This document shows, in pieces, positions 31,754 to 42,869 of a stretch of DNA of 64,000 nucleotides. The notes below the pieces were generated by a model. That model saw only the letters and a list, made by a program, of their open reading frames with translations. It did no database searches and was not told where the DNA came from. Position 1 is the first letter of the stretch. Each line of letters begins with the position of its first letter. The position numbers and the translations under genes were made by a program. The stretch is from Romanomermis culicivorax (taxonomy: Eukaryota; Nematoda; Enoplea; Mermithida; Mermithidae), in NCBI GenBank assembly GCA_963922205.1, contig CAWUHX010000005.1, positions 3,011,623 through 3,075,622 on the forward strand, given 5' to 3'.

Positions 31754-32284
31754 TGTCAAAATGGCTTGTGTGCCTTTTGAAGGGGAAAGTTTGCAAGTTC
31801 TTTTCCACGTAAGGATAATACAACTAAGTACAAAATGTACACTTTATTTTTTGTAACTTATTCCTTTGACCGCTACAATATATAAACTAACATACATACT
31901 TTGATTGAGAAATGGAATACGATATGACATTGTAAGAAAGAGTATCAATAAAAGGCGAATGATCCGAAAATGATCCGAAAAGACTAGAATGAATATTTTT
32001 CTTTCTAACATACTATATATTACAGACAGACGAGTATGTACGAGTCTGAGTAACTAATGAGATTTTTTAAGATTTAATTATAGCTGAACGATATACATTT
32101 TAAGCAATTTCCTTTTTTTTCAATTAGATTGTCCAAAATAAGAAAAGTAATTAGATTGTATAAAATGGAAAAAGTACAGAAATGAAAAAAGACAATTAAA
32201 TTAAATAAAACGAAAGATAATAATTGGAAGAAAATATTATACAGAAGTTCATAAAAATAATATAAACTAGAATTTATCATGACA
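31754..32284 (-). repeat. 3' LTR of element C
   Basis: 531 bp, plus-strand ends TGTCAAAA and CATGACA. It contains about 58 bp (after GCAATTTC) that the other LTR lacks. Confidence 0.95.
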
Positions 32285-32300
32285 CGCCTCTTCTTTTTTC
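32285..32300 (-). promoter_or_regulatory. Polypurine tract of element C
   Basis: On the minus strand GAAAAAAGAAGAGGCG abuts the 3' LTR; GGGCGTTC lies just upstream, like GGACGTTC in A and B. Confidence 0.75.
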
Positions 32301-33720
32301 AGAACGCCCTCATTCTGTTCTGTAAATTATGTTTGTGTTGCTTTGGTGAAGCTTCTTTTGATTTCTGAGTTGGGGGTTCAGCTTCATTTTGTTCTTGACC
32401 TTCTTGTTCTTGGTGTTCCTGATCTTGATCTTCTTGGTTTTCTTCTCCATATTTACGATAGAATTTTTTAGTATGATTAACATGTACTGTCTCTGTTTTC
32501 AGTGGATTTTCCACCAATTGTATGGTAATGTTAGGATAGTCAATATTTATGATTTTATATGGCCCCTGATATACAGGTTGTAACCTATGAGTTCGACCTT
32601 GCTTGATGCTTTGGTTTTCCTATAATACAAAATCACCAATTTTGTAATAGATATTGTGAGATTTAGCATTATAGACATCACTGTACTGCTGCTGGGATGC
32701 AGACAAACGATTTTTAACAATTTTGAGTGCATAAGTAAAATGACGTTTTACCTCATTATTGTAAGAATCAAGATCAATGAAATACAATGGTGGAATGTAA
32801 TTAAGGACTTGATCAATGGGTAAGCTTGGTAGTCTTCCAAAGACTAGTTCAAAAGGTGTGTATGTATCCTGTGCTCACATTAACATGTATATTTCTGGCT
32901 AACACTGCATATGGAATGTGTTCATCCCAATCTGTATGATTGTCATTTACATAGATTCTTAATCTAATGGCCAATGTTTGGTTGGCATGTTCTACTTTCC
33001 CATTTGCGATGGGGTGGTATGGTGTGGTAAACACTTGTTTAGTATTCATAAGTTTGGAGATTTCGGCCATAAGAGTAGACCTGAAATCACTTCCACGATC
33101 AGACTGTAAAATGGCAGGGCTGCCATACTGACAAACGATTTGTGTAACAAAAAGTTTGGCAACAGTCTGAGCTGTAATGTTTGGGGTAGGATATGCTTCC
33201 ACATATTTCGTGAAGTAGTCAATAAAAACTACAATAAATCGATTACCATTCTCTGTAATAGTCAGTGGTCCCATGCAATCAAGGGCAATACGTTCAAATG
33301 GACCATTAGCCATAATAGGTTTTAGAGAAGCCTTTACCTTGTGGCGACTTGGCTTATTTACTTGGCATAATTTACAACTTTTGCAATAGTTTGCTATACC
33401 CTATTGCATTTTCATCCAAAAATATCCTTTGGTGATTAACTGATACGTTTTCTTTGCACTAAAATGACCAGAAAATATATTATTGTGGTACATGTACATA
33501 ATCAATGACCTTAGTTTTCCTGGGATCACCAATTTTTCAATAGAGTGATCCAATTTAGAAAGTACACCATTCTTTAGTAAGTAGTCTGAGGCGCATCTGC
33601 CTGAGGTTGCGTGCTAAGAAGTACTTCAATAACTTTCATCAGTTCATTATCTTTTCTTTTCATGGATCTAATATCAAACATCTCTTTATTATCTGCCACC
33701 CTCACTGAATTCATGTCAGT
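32299..33720 (-). pseudogene. pol: Integrase of element C
   Basis: Pieces in several frames. The N-terminal part retains the Cys cluster (YCKSCKLC) near 33370. The core frame 33313-32849 has LDCMGP, LQSDRGSDF and NGKVEHANQ, so Asp, Asp and Glu are present, though Lys and His replace usual neighbours. A frame change near 32860 precedes the GPYKI-type block (about 32560) and the acidic tail frame 32517-32299, which ends near HNLQNR, the counterpart of YNLRKR in A. Confidence 0.85.
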
Positions 33721-33726
33721 TTCCAG

Positions 33727-34515
33727 TCAGCATAGTACTGCATCATCAATATCAGAAACTGGGATTTGATTTTTATTGGGTAAACGTGAAAGTGCATCGG
33801 CATTTTGGTGTTTTATTCCCTTCCAAGGGCGGATATCAAGCTTCATACCTGCAATTGCAAAAGCCCACCTGGAAAGTCTTCCAGTTGGTGTGGAATTTGC
33901 TTTTTCAAAGATCGATTTAACCTCCGTATGATCAGTTTCAATGATTATTTCCTGCTGATATAAGTATGGGCGAAAATATTTGATAAACTCCATTACAGCG
34001 AGCATTTCGAGTTCACTTGTGCTGTAATTCTGTTCAGCTGGCTTTAATGTTCGACTAGCATAGGCTACTGGATGCTCTTTATTGCCATCACCCTTTTGGC
34101 TAAGCACTGCACCTATTCCATGGTAAGAAGCATCAGTTTGTAATATAAAAGGTCTCCTAAAGTCTGGATGGATTAGAATTGGTGGTGAAAGCAATGCAGA
34201 TTTGAGCTGCTTGAAGGCCTTATCTTGTTCATCTGTCCAAATAAATTTTTCATCCTTTCGTAAAAGTTTAGTTAGTGGTGCTGCAATCGGTGAGCATGAT
34301 GGAATGTATTTTCTATAATATGAAATAAGATCCAAGAACGATTTAAGGTCTTTCACCTTAGTTGGTTTTTGGATGCAACTAACTGCCTTTGTTTTCTCCT
34401 CATCAGGCCTTACTCCACTTTTAGAGATTATGTGCCCCAAATAGCATACTTCTGTGAAGCAAAAATGACATTTGTTCAATCTGAGTTTCATTCCAGACTG
34501 GTATAGTTTATTCAA
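33727..34515 (-). pseudogene. pol: RT thumb/connection and RNase H of element C
   Basis: 262-codon open piece: MKLRLNKCHF, FLDLISYYRKY, then RNase H with LQTDASYHGIGAV, TSELEMLAVMEF, ETDHTEVKS and NADALSRL. The position of the TGA in A (after EFVKYF) is Arg here (EFIKYFRPYLYQ). Separated from the RT palm by a frame change near 34520. Confidence 0.9.
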
Positions 34516-34532
34516 AACAGTTCACTGTCTGT

Positions 34533-35101
34533 CTAGCATTTGTATGTTAGATGAGAATATAGAATGAGAATATCATCAAGGTAAACCAAACAGATATTCC
34601 ATTGGAGGCCAGATAAAAGAATATTCATGAGTCTTTGGAATGTTGCAGGGGCATTACAAAGACCCAATGGTAAAAAATTGAATTCAAAGAGACAATGAGG
34701 TGTGCAAAATGCAGTTTTTTCTTTGTCAGATTCCTTAATAGGAATTGACCAATATGCATTTGCTTGATCCAATGTAGTAAAAAATTTCATACCATTAAGT
34801 GTATCGAGAATGTATAGGGTAGACATCCTTTTTTTGTTATCTGATTCAAAGCTCGTAAGTCGATACAAAGTCAGTAGCCTCCGTCTTTTTTATGGACTAG
34901 TACTGCATTAGTCGACCAGGATGAATAACTTTTCCTTATGATGTTTTGGTCTTTGAGAAGTTTGACCTCATTGTTGATTATTTCTTTCTCTTTTGGAGCA
35001 GTTCTAAAGAGATTTTTGTGAATCAGACAGTGATCACCAGTATTAATCTGATGTTCAATAAGGTTTGTACAGCCAGTGTCATTTTCATTTTCTGCAAACA
35101 A
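34533..35101 (-). pseudogene. pol: RT fingers and palm of element C
   Basis: Two open pieces in different frames: 35101-34871 (LIEHQINTGDH, FRTAPKEKEI, VLVHKKDGGY) and 34868-34533 (LDTLNGMKFFTTLDQANAYW, GLCNAPATFQRLM, LVYLDDILIL). The catalytic YLDD is present. The region with the LCIDFR motif is distorted by the frame change between the pieces. Confidence 0.9.
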
Positions 35102-35649
35102 ACCTGGATATGTTGATAAGAGTGTAATTGATTTTTTTCAATCCTTGAGAGCTGATCTGATATGACTGCATTTTTTGATATCCATTCTTTGAAATTTTTC
35201 GCCTGGATATCCCTTGCACATTCATCAAATGTAACTGAATTTATTTCATATTCTGGGTTTTCAACATAGAGGCCTATGGCCCCAACAACAGTTTTTGGAC
35301 TGAGCTCCATTGGATATGGGTTGACATTCATAATCTGAAGTGGTATTTTACGATCTGTTATATGTGAAACAGATGCTGCAAAGTATATATTTTGTAATGG
35401 GTATTGCAAACCTTTAGGTTCTAACATGACCTAAGTAACTTCTGAATAATTTGATGGGATGTCCGCATGTATGATTTGGATTGAGTTGGGAGGCACAAGG
35501 GTGCCTTTGTCCAAAACAATGGCGCCCCTTGCAGTTGGTGGGTTAAACCGCAACTTTTGTGTAGATATTTTCATTTGCTTAAACTGTACATATGAGTCGG
35601 ACCAGCAAATTACAGTAGATTCAAATCTGTTCAGAAAATTTGTTCCCAA
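35023..35649 (-). pseudogene. pol: Protease end and pre-RT region of element C
   Basis: One frame with a stop at about 35430: MGTNFLNRFES (end of the retropepsin fold), a spacer, then EWISKNAVISDQLSRIEKNQL before another frame change. It corresponds to 9940-10560 of element A. Confidence 0.8.
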
Positions 35650-35651
35650 TA

Positions 35652-36440
35652 TTACTTGTGGTATTTTTCCATTATGGATAAATACTTGGATGTTCTCATA
35701 ACATCAGCTGTAGAAATGTTTACATAAGTTACTCCAATAAGATGAATTGGTAAATTGTTTGCAGCTTTCAGTTGCTGATTAGTAGTAGAAATCGATAAGT
35801 TAGGAAGAATTTTTGCTGTGGATGAATCTATCAAGGAAAACACTGCTCCTGTATCAATCAGGGCAGAAACTTGAACTTTGTTGTTCAAAAGAATGCGGAT
35901 GTAAGGTACACGTGCATCAAATTCAGAGTAACCCAGTGGATCTGTAAGCGTGGGAGTAAGTGGAAGAACCATGGACACAATAGCTGAGGAAGAAGACGGT
36001 TGTGGAGTTTCGACACATTCTTGTATCACTGCAGTGTCAGTTGTTCCTCGCCTTTTATACCTTACAACTTGTCTCTTTGAATTTGGGGTTATTTTCTTAC
36101 TGCTAATCTTTGTTAGTTCCAGTAATGCTTTCCCAACTCCAATTTCTGGATCAATTCTACTTGCCATTGCCCGATTATTCAGTCGCTTTTGTTGAGCTTT
36201 GTAATAGATTAATATGAGGTAGCAAGCATAGCCAAGGGCTGCTACAATGACAAGGAAAACTAAAATATTCGCTATTAGCTGAAGTAGTCCAGTTAGAAGA
36301 GAACTGAGACTGGTTGCAAATCTATTTTGTGAACTTTGCACAATATGCTCAAGAGCAATTCCTGCTCCTTCCAGGGAATGTTGGACACCCGAGCCAATAC
36401 CTGACATGGTTTCATACAATGCTCCTGGTTGGAGTGACAT
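35652..36440 (-). CDS. env-pro: Env transmembrane part fused to protease, element C
   Basis: 262-codon open frame that crosses the Env-protease junction without a stop. It starts MSLQPGALYETMSGIGSGV, the Gly/Ala-rich membrane-proximal region, followed by a transmembrane helix (ANILVFLVIVAALGYACYLILIY), a basic tail and an acidic/Ser-rich linker. The retropepsin motif LIDTGAVFSLID follows. It lies in the same frame as the Env ectodomain pieces. A one-base frame change near 35650 separates it from the GTNFL block. This is independent support for the Env-protease fusion seen in A. Confidence 0.85.
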   Translation of the reverse strand: MSLQPGALYETMSGIGSGVQHSLEGAGIALEHIVQSSQNRFATSLSSLLTGLLQLIANILVFLVIVAALGYACYLILIYYKAQQKRLNNRAMASRIDPEIGVGKALLELTKISSKKITPNSKRQVVRYKRRGTTDTAVIQECVETPQPSSSSAIVSMVLPLTPTLTDPLGYSEFDARVPYIRILLNNKVQVSALIDTGAVFSLIDSSTAKILPNLSISTTNQQLKAANNLPIHLIGVTYVNISTADVMRTSKYLSIMEKYHK

Positions 36441-36461
36441 ACCTGATGTATAATTTATCAG

Positions 36462-37840
36462 TCATGTCAAAACTGATTCCAGTTGGTGGGTCTTGTAAAT
36501 GTATTGCTTTAAAAATGTATAACTGTATGGTGCATCAGAAAGTGGATCATGGAAGACTGTAGGTGAGTCAAACTGAAAAAGTTTATAATGACCTTTCCAT
36601 GTGAGTTCTAATGGGATGTTTGTGACATGAACATTTCCCTGCACAGTGACCCATGTATTGTTTAACCGAAATATGCCTGCTGTGTGATGATTGCAGTCCA
36701 CTTGTGGGCTGAAGGTTACTAGATCATTAGACCCTGGTGCTACAAACATGGTGCTATTTGACTCTAGTCTAACAGGTAGATATTTGTAGCATATATTATC
36801 AATTTTGTAGTCAGGATACACCATTGATACATTTACTTGGTGGCAAGGCCAAATTGTAAGTGCATCGCCTGTGAATTCAGCAATTATGTCAGTCTGCTGC
36901 AAAAAAGATCTTGCTCCAACAGTGGAGTCGAATTGAAGTAATTGCCAAACAAGATCCAAATAACATTGTGAGTGGCGGCACATTTCCAGCCATATAAACT
37001 GAAAATTCATGATTTCCGTTTGTGCAACTCTAAATTGCAAGTAGTTTAGTTTAGCATTATTAGGGTCTACATTTTGAGAAAAAGTAGAAACTAAATTGAC
37101 TGCTGACCGATCTGATTGGGTAATATTAGTATTTGGTGCGATAATAACTACACCTTGTGAAGTCAAAATACCATCTTGTATACTGGAGGGGCAATGGGTG
37201 TAAGGTTGCTTCTTATAAAATGTGCCTTGCAGAGAATCAATAATATAGTACTCGCCTGAAACTTGGGCTGAGTAATTCCCTTTGAAAACAAAGTGACACA
37301 CCTGTGTAAACCTTGTGCCATTCCAAATGATAACCCCTTCCTGCAGGTTACAAAGACCTGAAGAAGGTTGGCAATTTCCAACATCACCTAAATCGGTTAG
37401 CAAAGTTTTTCCAGTCCAGGTGCCAACCTGTCCCATTTCCAAGAAAAAGTTTGTTACTTATTGACAAAAGTCAGTACAACACCACTTATACTGCACCATT
37501 AGATTGTTGTTTGTGGAGTAGATGCCCGAATTCTGCTTAATTAAAGTCTGTCCATTGTAGATCTTACACTGGGCTGCATATTCACATTCTTGTCGAGGGA
37601 CATTGTGACAGCTTATATGATCTGCAACAGTGCTTTTTGATCCAAAAAATCCAGTATTAGTACATATTTTCCTTGTGCGTCTCATGCACTTGAAAGCCTG
37701 TTCAACTTTTGGATTCTAGTGAGGTGTGAATACTTGAACTGTGACGTTCAGAGGACTGTATTGTATATTATTGGGAGGCGTACAATCAATGTGCGTTGGA
37801 ACATTGATCGCATGACCACTACGTGAAGCCCGACAGTTAG
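36462..37840 (-). pseudogene. env: gB-like Env ectodomain of element C
   Basis: Two open pieces in one frame (37685-37458 and 37442-36462) separated by a TAA at 37458; a TGA at 36462 precedes the membrane part. Upstream, a short stretch reads SGHAINVPTH, matching A from SGHALEIP on, so the signal peptide is lost. The core has WLEMC, FDSTVGARSF, FTGDALTIWPC, with VDPNNAKLNYL before it and CYKYLPV and VDC after it. Several NXS/T sites (NGT, NYS, NIT, NVS, NST, NNT) fit a secreted glycoprotein ectodomain. Confidence 0.85.
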
Positions 37841-37849
37841 TCCAGGATA

Positions 37850-38530
<681 letters not shown>

Positions 38531-38582
38531 TCACTGACACAGGTGAGGTAGACAGGGTTTCTGAAACTGGAAAACACTGAAA

Positions 38583-38745
38583 TTTGGTAGTCAAAGTACC
38601 ATAAAATAATAAATTTGGTAGTCAAAGTACCAAAAATTAATGAATTTGGTGGTCAAAGTACCACAAAATACTAAATTTGGTAGTCAAGGTACCAAAAATT
38701 AATGAATTTGGTAGTCAAAGTACCACAAAATACTAAGTTTGGTAA
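38583..38745 (-). repeat. 31-bp leader repeats of element C
   Basis: Five and a third units at exact 31-base steps (38583, 38614, 38645, 38676, 38707, partial 38738), each with TTTGGTAGTCAAAGTACC on the plus strand or a one-base variant. They lie in the untranslated leader of C. A second small array, GATGGGGTAAACCC three times at 24-base steps (38904, 38928, 38952), lies closer to the primer site. Confidence 0.9.
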
Positions 38746-38970
38746 AGCTGGTGGGTGATAAGAGATGACCCGACTGTGGTAAACTGATGTGCTCAGGTGG
38801 GGTCCAGACCTCCTGGCTGCTCAGGTTAATGTGAACGGGTAAAGTAAGAAAAATGATGTGGGGTTGACGTTGAACCCAAACTTGCTGATAAAATTGATTT
38901 AGTGATGGGATAAACCCATATTTCACTGATGGGGTAAACCCTTGTGGTGTTAATGGGGTAAACCCTTATT

Positions 38971-38984
38971 TGCCAGCCTCGCCA
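38971..38984 (-). promoter_or_regulatory. Primer binding site of element C
   Basis: On the minus strand TGGCGAGGCTGGCA starts directly after the 5' LTR with no spacer; its first 12 bases equal the site in A. Confidence 0.85.
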
Positions 38985-39460
38985 TGTCAAAACAGCTTGT
39001 GTGCCTTTTGAAGGGAAAAGTTTGCAAGTTCTTTTCCGCATAAGGATAATACAACTAAGTACAAAATGTACACTTTATTTTTTGTAACTTATTCCTTTGA
39101 CCACTACAATATATAAACTAACACACATACTTTGATTGAGAAATGGAATAGGATATGACATTGTAAGAAAGAGTATCAATAAAAGGCGAATGATCGGAAA
39201 ATGATCCGAAAAGACTAGAATGAATATTTTTCTTTTTAACATACTATATATTATGGACAGACGAGTATGTACAAGTCTGAGTACCTAATGAAGTTTTTTA
39301 AGATTCAATTATATAAGCTGAACGATATACATTTTAAGCAATTTCAAAAGTACAGAAATGAAAAAAGACAATTAAATTAAATAAAACGAAAGATAATAAT
39401 TGGAAGAAAATATTATACAGAAGTTCATAAAAATAATATAGACTAGAATTTATCATGACA
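38985..39460 (-). repeat. 5' LTR of element C
   Basis: 476 bp; matches 31754-32284 except for about 18 substitutions and a deletion of about 58 bp. Confidence 0.95.
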
Positions 39461-39464
39461 GCTG
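39461..39464. repeat. Target-site duplication of element C, right copy
   Basis: GCTG, identical to 31750-31753. Confidence 0.95.
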
Positions 39465-40600
39465 GACACTTTGGTGCAAAGAAAACCATACAACTGATCT
39501 CAAAACGTTATCACTGGAAAACTTTGCACAAACTTTGCTCTATTGTAAAATGTGTAAAAAGTGTCAAATAAATAAACCAGTAAGACATAAAATTAAAGCA
39601 AATCTGAAGCCAATATTAACAAGTGGACCTTTTGATAGAATTGCTGCAGATTGTATGGGACCACTACCTGTGACAAAAAATGGAAACAGATTCATAGTTG
39701 TCTTCATTGATCACTTCACAAAATATGTAGAAGCCTTTGCTGTACCTAATATAACAGCAGAAACTATTGCTAAAATCTTCATCACAAAAATAGTTTGTAG
39801 ACATGGAGCACCACAAATACTACAATCTGATAGGGCAAGTGATTTTACATCTGACCTTATGGAAGAAATCACAAAGCTTATGGGTGTGCACAAGATACAT
39901 ACTACTGCCTACCATCCTATTGCTAATGGAGAAGTAGACAGGTCTAATCATACAATTGCCACAAGAATTAGAATGTATGTAGACAAAAACCAAACTGATT
40001 GGGATGAACACCTGCCTTATGCAGTCTTTTCCATCAACATACATACAAATGCATCCACACAATTCTCACCTTTTGAAGTAATATATGGGCCAGTTCCAAA
40101 ATTGCCTATTGGTGCGGCCATCAATCATACACAACCTCTATATTTCTTAGACTTGACTACTTATGATGCAGAGGTCAAGAAGCACTTCACTATGGCTTTG
40201 AACATAGTCCAGGAACAAATAGAAAAGGCACAAAGTGCATATAAAAAGGTGTATGACAAAAAGGCAAAAAATGTGGACTATAAAGTAAATGAAGTAGTCT
40301 TGAAAGAGTTGGAGATCATCAAAAAAGGTCTCATAAAGAAACTAATGGGTATCTATGAAGGGCCTTATAAAGTGAAGGCAATAAATTATCCAAATCTGGA
40401 GATAGAAAATGGCACAGGAACCAATGGAGTGAAGTAATTCATGTCAACTGAACAAAGCCTTATTATGGATGGAAGCCCCAAATTATAGAAGGACCATCCA
40501 ACAAATGTGGGGAAATACAAATGGACAAAGATGGAACAATGAAGCATGAAATCAGGTACAATTTGAGAAGTCGCAAAATGAACAAGGACGTTCAATTCTA
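39465..40600 (+). pseudogene. pol: Integrase of element B, continued
   Basis: Resumes with GHFGAKKTIQ and the Cys part of the zinc domain. A 300-codon frame (39535-40437) follows with ADCMGP, LQSDRASDF and NGEVDRSNH. The catalytic Glu position is occupied by Asp (VDR for VER), so besides its frame damage this integrase has a changed triad. After a stop at 40435 the match continues to the YNLRSR end motif near 40560. Confidence 0.9.
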
Positions 40601-40612
40601 GAAGGAGAGGAA
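40601..40612 (+). promoter_or_regulatory. Polypurine tract of element B
   Basis: GAAGGAGAGGAA directly before the 3' LTR; GGACGTTC is 13 bases upstream, as in A. Confidence 0.8.
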
Positions 40613-41482
40613 TGTCAAGCAAAAGTGAAAATTCAAACATAAATTTTAGCTGTGTTTGTGAGAAAAACATGTAAATTTCGCGATTTAAGTCAATTCCTAC
40701 TGTAGTTATTTTATTATTCTTAATTTTTATTGCTTCACTAAAATTTTGCACATATGGAACCAAACTGAAAATAATATCAATCATGCAAACCTAATCTCGA
40801 AAGATAACTTATAAACCTGATGAACCTTGGAATTTTGGTTCAGTGGAAAATAAAAATACTGTACAAAGTAAGTATCAAAAGGTTCCGACCATATGGAATC
40901 CTCTGAGGGTTCAAAAATATATGTTGTATAAAATAAATGGGAGTTATGGCCGATCTTAAACACAGGCCTCCTGAAACAAGATAAACTACCAGAAATGGAA
41001 GCAGATGGGTCAAAAGAGGCAAATAATCGCCTAGACCTCTTAGACAAAAATACAGTAACCTTTGCTCCTGCTGGAGCATACACATATTGTGAAATAAACA
41101 AAAACAAACATTAATCAAAAGATAAGATAGCAGAAGTTAATTAAACCAATCTAGCATGAAAACTGTATATAAGAGCCTGTAACTCTTATCCTCTGTTCAG
41201 TCCATTCTAGTTCAGTTCATGGTCCAGTGTGCAGTTCAGTTTGTGTTCAGTATGGTCAGTTCGATTTCAGATCATTCAAACAGTTTATTTTGTCAATTTA
41301 CTTATATTATTCATTTTTTTCTCTATATTATTATTTTATTATAAGTATGTATCGCCAACAGTACCCAAAGAATAGGTTCACGCCCTATTTATTTCCAAGT
41401 ATGTACTAGTGTATATTAAATTTGATAAGTTTTCAATAAATCTTAAAATTACAAATCAACTTGTTAAACTACCCAAGGACAT
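40613..41482 (+). repeat. 3' LTR of element B
   Basis: Begins TGTCAAGC after the purine tract and shares CTACTGTAGTT and the following AT-rich block with the LTR of A. TATATAAG at 41166 is followed 33 bases later by TCAGTCC (41197), a TATA/initiator pair. AATAAA lies near 41437; the end is placed at GGACA (41482) by analogy with TGACA in A and C. The exact right edge is uncertain by about 10 bases. Confidence 0.75.
41166..41203 (+). promoter_or_regulatory. Core promoter in the LTR of element B
   Basis: TATATAAG, then TCAGTCC with its A 33 bases from the first T. The TCAGT initiator is the form common in arthropod and insect retroelement promoters. Function is inferred from spacing only. Confidence 0.45.
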
Positions 41483-41489
41483 AAGTAGT

Positions 41490-42483
41490 CAGGGGCCAAA
41501 TACCTGCATATCAAATTGCATTATCCTTACAGTACTCCTACCTAGTTTTCTTTTAAAGAACTTAGACCCTGATACCATTTATCCTCTAATGGTAGATGTA
41601 GATTGAAGTGCAAGTGTCCAAACTGGGCTACTGTGTGTTCATATTATGTTGGTAAGGAATCAAGAATCACTGGAATCAGAGAACAGATTTTAACTCTTGC
41701 TAAACCTATTGTATGTTCATTTACCAAAGATCAAAACTGTGTTTCAAATCCAGTTCACACATCTTTCTATCAAATTGAACTTTATGATCATTCACTTCAC
41801 TCTGTGAAAGCTTCACGGGTCGTCTACTCAGCACCTGATGTACAAAATTATTCTTGTTTTGGGGAGTGTGGTTACACTGAAACATTTGGAAGCCCAGATT
41901 TTTGCGAAAATTATGAGTGTAACAATGAACGTGGAACAAAATTCTGCTAATACCCTCAACTCAAATTGCAAAATTTGCCAATGAGGATGGTGAAATTCCC
42001 ATCAAAAGTTGGGGTATTGTGCCAGTTACGATTTTCCATTAAAAATCTCAGATCAAAACACAGGAAATTCTAAATGTGTTAATTCTTCCATGAACTGTAT
42101 TCAAGGTGGCGTCAAACTTTTTTTTGAAGAACATGTGGGTTTGGTTGAAATTTGCTCCCAACCATTTTGTTATAAAATCAGTCATCCAAGAGCAATTCAA
42201 TTCCTTCAGTTTCCATGAGAAATCGTTATTAAACCCCACAATTTTGAGGCTAAAATGTGGTCAGCCGGTTTCCAGAGTAAAACCATCAGTGTTCACTGTA
42301 CCTCATCTCCATATTGTGAAATGATCAATTGTTACTTATGCTCTGACATGTTATACAATCCACAATGTGCTCCTAAATTTGTATTGATTTTCGTCTTGAT
42401 CCTGGTTTATATCATTTTAGGAATATTATACTATTTTATCAGAACTGTTAAACCACTTTGTTTATTAGGAAGGTGTTTATAAG
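41490..42483 (+). pseudogene. Remnant of a phlebovirus G2/Gc-like envelope protein
   Basis: Cys-rich glycoprotein remnant read in at least three frames. A first part to 41604 (TCISNCIILTVLL), then a 115-codon piece (41603-41950: CKCPNWATVCSYYVG; GECGYTETFGSPDFCENYEC), then a piece from about 42020 to a stop at 42480 with one TGA near 42217. The last part has paired Cys (CTSSPYCEMINCYLCS, NPQC), a transmembrane helix (FVLIFVLILVYIILGILYYF) and a short Cys-containing tail. This layout is that of class II fusion glycoproteins of the phlebovirus G2 type found as env genes in nematode and insect BEL/Pao and gypsy elements. It is unrelated to the gB-like Env of A-C. The assignment is from memory of the family and was not searched. 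Confidence 0.6.
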
Positions 42484-42582
42484 ATCCGATTTAAAGTAGT
42501 AAAGTATTTATACCATATGTTGTGTTAAATAATTAGACAACCAGTAATAAGAACAGAAAACACTACATTATCGCAGAAAAGT

Positions 42583-42867
42583 TTGTCTTCATCATTTAGT
42601 TTCAAACCAGCCTCAGGACATTATAGTTTTTGTAGTATTTTGATTGTTTTCCTTCTTGATCAATGCACATCTTGTACTGATGTCCTATCACTGACTGCTC
42701 AGAGTATGAAATGTTTTAAAACACACAATGGACCTCAAGAATGTACACTGTCAGAAACCACCCAACTATCACTCATCCCTCTAGGCCAAGAAACATGTTT
42801 AATGATTCACAATGAACCGTTGGGGAACCCAGGGTTTCGGATTCTTATAAAAAAGTGTAAGGTATAA
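42583..42867 (+). pseudogene. Possible N-terminal piece of a G2-like envelope protein
   Basis: 94-codon frame with a signal-like hydrophobic run (FCSILIVFLLDQC) and a Cys-containing ectodomain start (CFKTHNGPQECTLSETTQLS; ETCLMIH). The style fits the beginning of a G2-type ectodomain. It ends at AAG|GTATAA, which could be a splice donor. It lies downstream of the C-terminal piece, so order is reversed against an intact gene. Confidence 0.4.
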
Positions 42868-42869
42868 TA

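Noticed and set aside
38583-38745. 31-bp direct repeats as a CRISPR-like array.
   Set aside because: Repeats are continuous without unique spacers and lie in a eukaryotic retroelement leader.
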